Below are positions 12,754 through 13,255 of a stretch of 13,255 nt of DNA, piece by piece; position 1 is the first letter of the stretch; each line of letters begins with the position of its first letter. The DNA lies in NCBI GenBank assembly GCA_026770585.1, contig MU646344.1, forward strand, positions 1,021,485 through 1,034,739, given 5' to 3'. The notes beneath the pieces were generated by a model. That model did not search any database and was not told where the DNA came from. It worked only from the letters and a program-made list of their open reading frames with translations. A program made the translations under genes and the position numbers. Source of the stretch: Baffinella frigidus (Eukaryota > Cryptophyceae > Cryptomonadales > Baffinellaceae).

Positions 12754-12973
12754 TTGGGGTTTAGGGTGTAGGGTTTGGGGCTTAGGGTGTAGGGTTTAGG
12801 GTTTGGGGTTTAGGGTGTAGGGTTTAGGGTTTGGGGTTTAGGGTGTAGGGTGTAGGGTGCAGGGTTTGGGGTGCAGGGTTGAGGGTTTAGGGTTTAGGGT
12901 TTAGGGTTTAGGGTTTAGGGTTTAGGGTTCAGGGTTCAGGGTTCAGGGTTTAGGGTTCAGGGTTTAGGGTTCA
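12754..12973 (+). repeat. Mixed telomeric array
   Basis: TTTAGGG, TGTAGGG, TGCAGGG, TTTGGGG and TTCAGGG units intermixed. Runs of pure TTTAGGG (12888-12928) grade into TTCAGGG. It holds the unit types that elsewhere form separate arrays (1229, 2338, 11369). Ragged GT-rich sequence at 12711-12753 leads into it. Confidence 0.95.
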
Positions 12974-13034
12974 AGTTTCGCTCGAGAAGCTCACTAGCAG
13001 AGCTGCAAACCCCGCCCCCCAGCGTACCGTACCA

Positions 13035-13174
13035 ACCACCAACCCTCACAACTTGGGCAAATCAAACCTGTCAAAAACACCAAATCCCCTTGGAGGCCGT
13101 CGGAATCCGACGGCCTTCAAGGGGATTTTTGGAGCCATTTTTCCCGGTTTGCCCAGACTGTGAGGGTTGGTGGT
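13035..13174. mobile_element. FB4-type foldback element, copy 2
   Basis: Perfect 16-bp ends ACCACCAACCCTCACA / TGTGAGGGTTGGTGGT, with inner pairing TTGGGCAAA / TTTGCCCAG. The centre is a 23-bp stem with one mismatch around GGCCGTCGG-AA-TCCGACGGCC. The minus-strand frame that crosses it is spurious. Confidence 0.9.
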
Positions 13175-13255
13175 GAGTACTCTCCACACAGGACGCACGT
13201 TCAGTGCCCATGTACCGCAGGCATACCCCTTCAAAAATACTACACACCACTTCAC
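13175..13255. other. Window end, nothing recognised
   Basis: 81 bp after the last foldback element. No coding bias, repeat or RNA is evident. Confidence 0.4.

Overview
This is eukaryotic nuclear DNA, probably from an alga or other protist, and it has a subtelomeric character. The evidence is: five arrays of telomere-like heptamers (CCCTACA, TGTAGGG, GGTTCAG, TTTAGGG and a mixture of these); no bacterial operon layout; short GC3-rich coding blocks bounded by GT/AG splice signals; AATAAA signals; and many small foldback elements of about 110-180 bp. TTTAGGG repeats occur in plants, several algal lineages and some alveolates. The best gene starts with a signal peptide ending in a GA-LVV motif, which would fit a complex (secondary) plastid, but I do not assign a genus. 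The window opens directly with a C-rich telomere-like array, as the left end of a chromosome or contig would.

Layout. 1-1320: terminal CCCTACA array, a small coding fragment cut by it, two copies of a ~190-bp duplication with a foldback element (family FB1) between them, then an inverted TGTAGGG array. 1320-2200: pyrimidine-rich low-complexity DNA, degenerate repeats and two more FB1 copies. 2200-2900: a minus-strand split gene fragment of unknown function whose predicted intron is almost entirely a GGTTCAG array. 3200-3930: a minus-strand coding block of an unrecognised family, with further fragments at 6271 and 7997, next to a 109-bp tandem duplication.

3991-7805: a large inverted repeat. 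Its left arm carries the promoter region and first codons of a three-exon gene (4685-5990) that I recognise as a pyrroline-5-carboxylate-reductase-like (ProC-like) Rossmann protein with an N-terminal signal sequence. Its right arm holds an inverted, decayed copy of the same promoter and signal-peptide start, and has been enlarged by four foldback elements that the left arm lacks.

7860-9300: more foldback elements, a captured gene fragment, and a tandem duplication of a short ORF end with its poly(A) region. 9340-10610: two FB2 elements, one just behind the stop codon of a coding fragment; FB9; six perfect 20-bp tandem repeats; and a perfect 97-bp inverted repeat whose loop carries telomeric sequence. 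10610-12560: GC-rich DNA with weak exon-like pieces, a TTTAGGG array flanked by an exact 35-bp direct repeat, and dispersed AGTTAGCGGGGA repeats. 12700-13255: a mixed telomeric array and a second FB4 element.

Only the ProC-like gene is recognised by family. The other coding blocks rest on codon bias, conserved frame between copies, and splice sites. FB1-FB10 are names used only in this answer.
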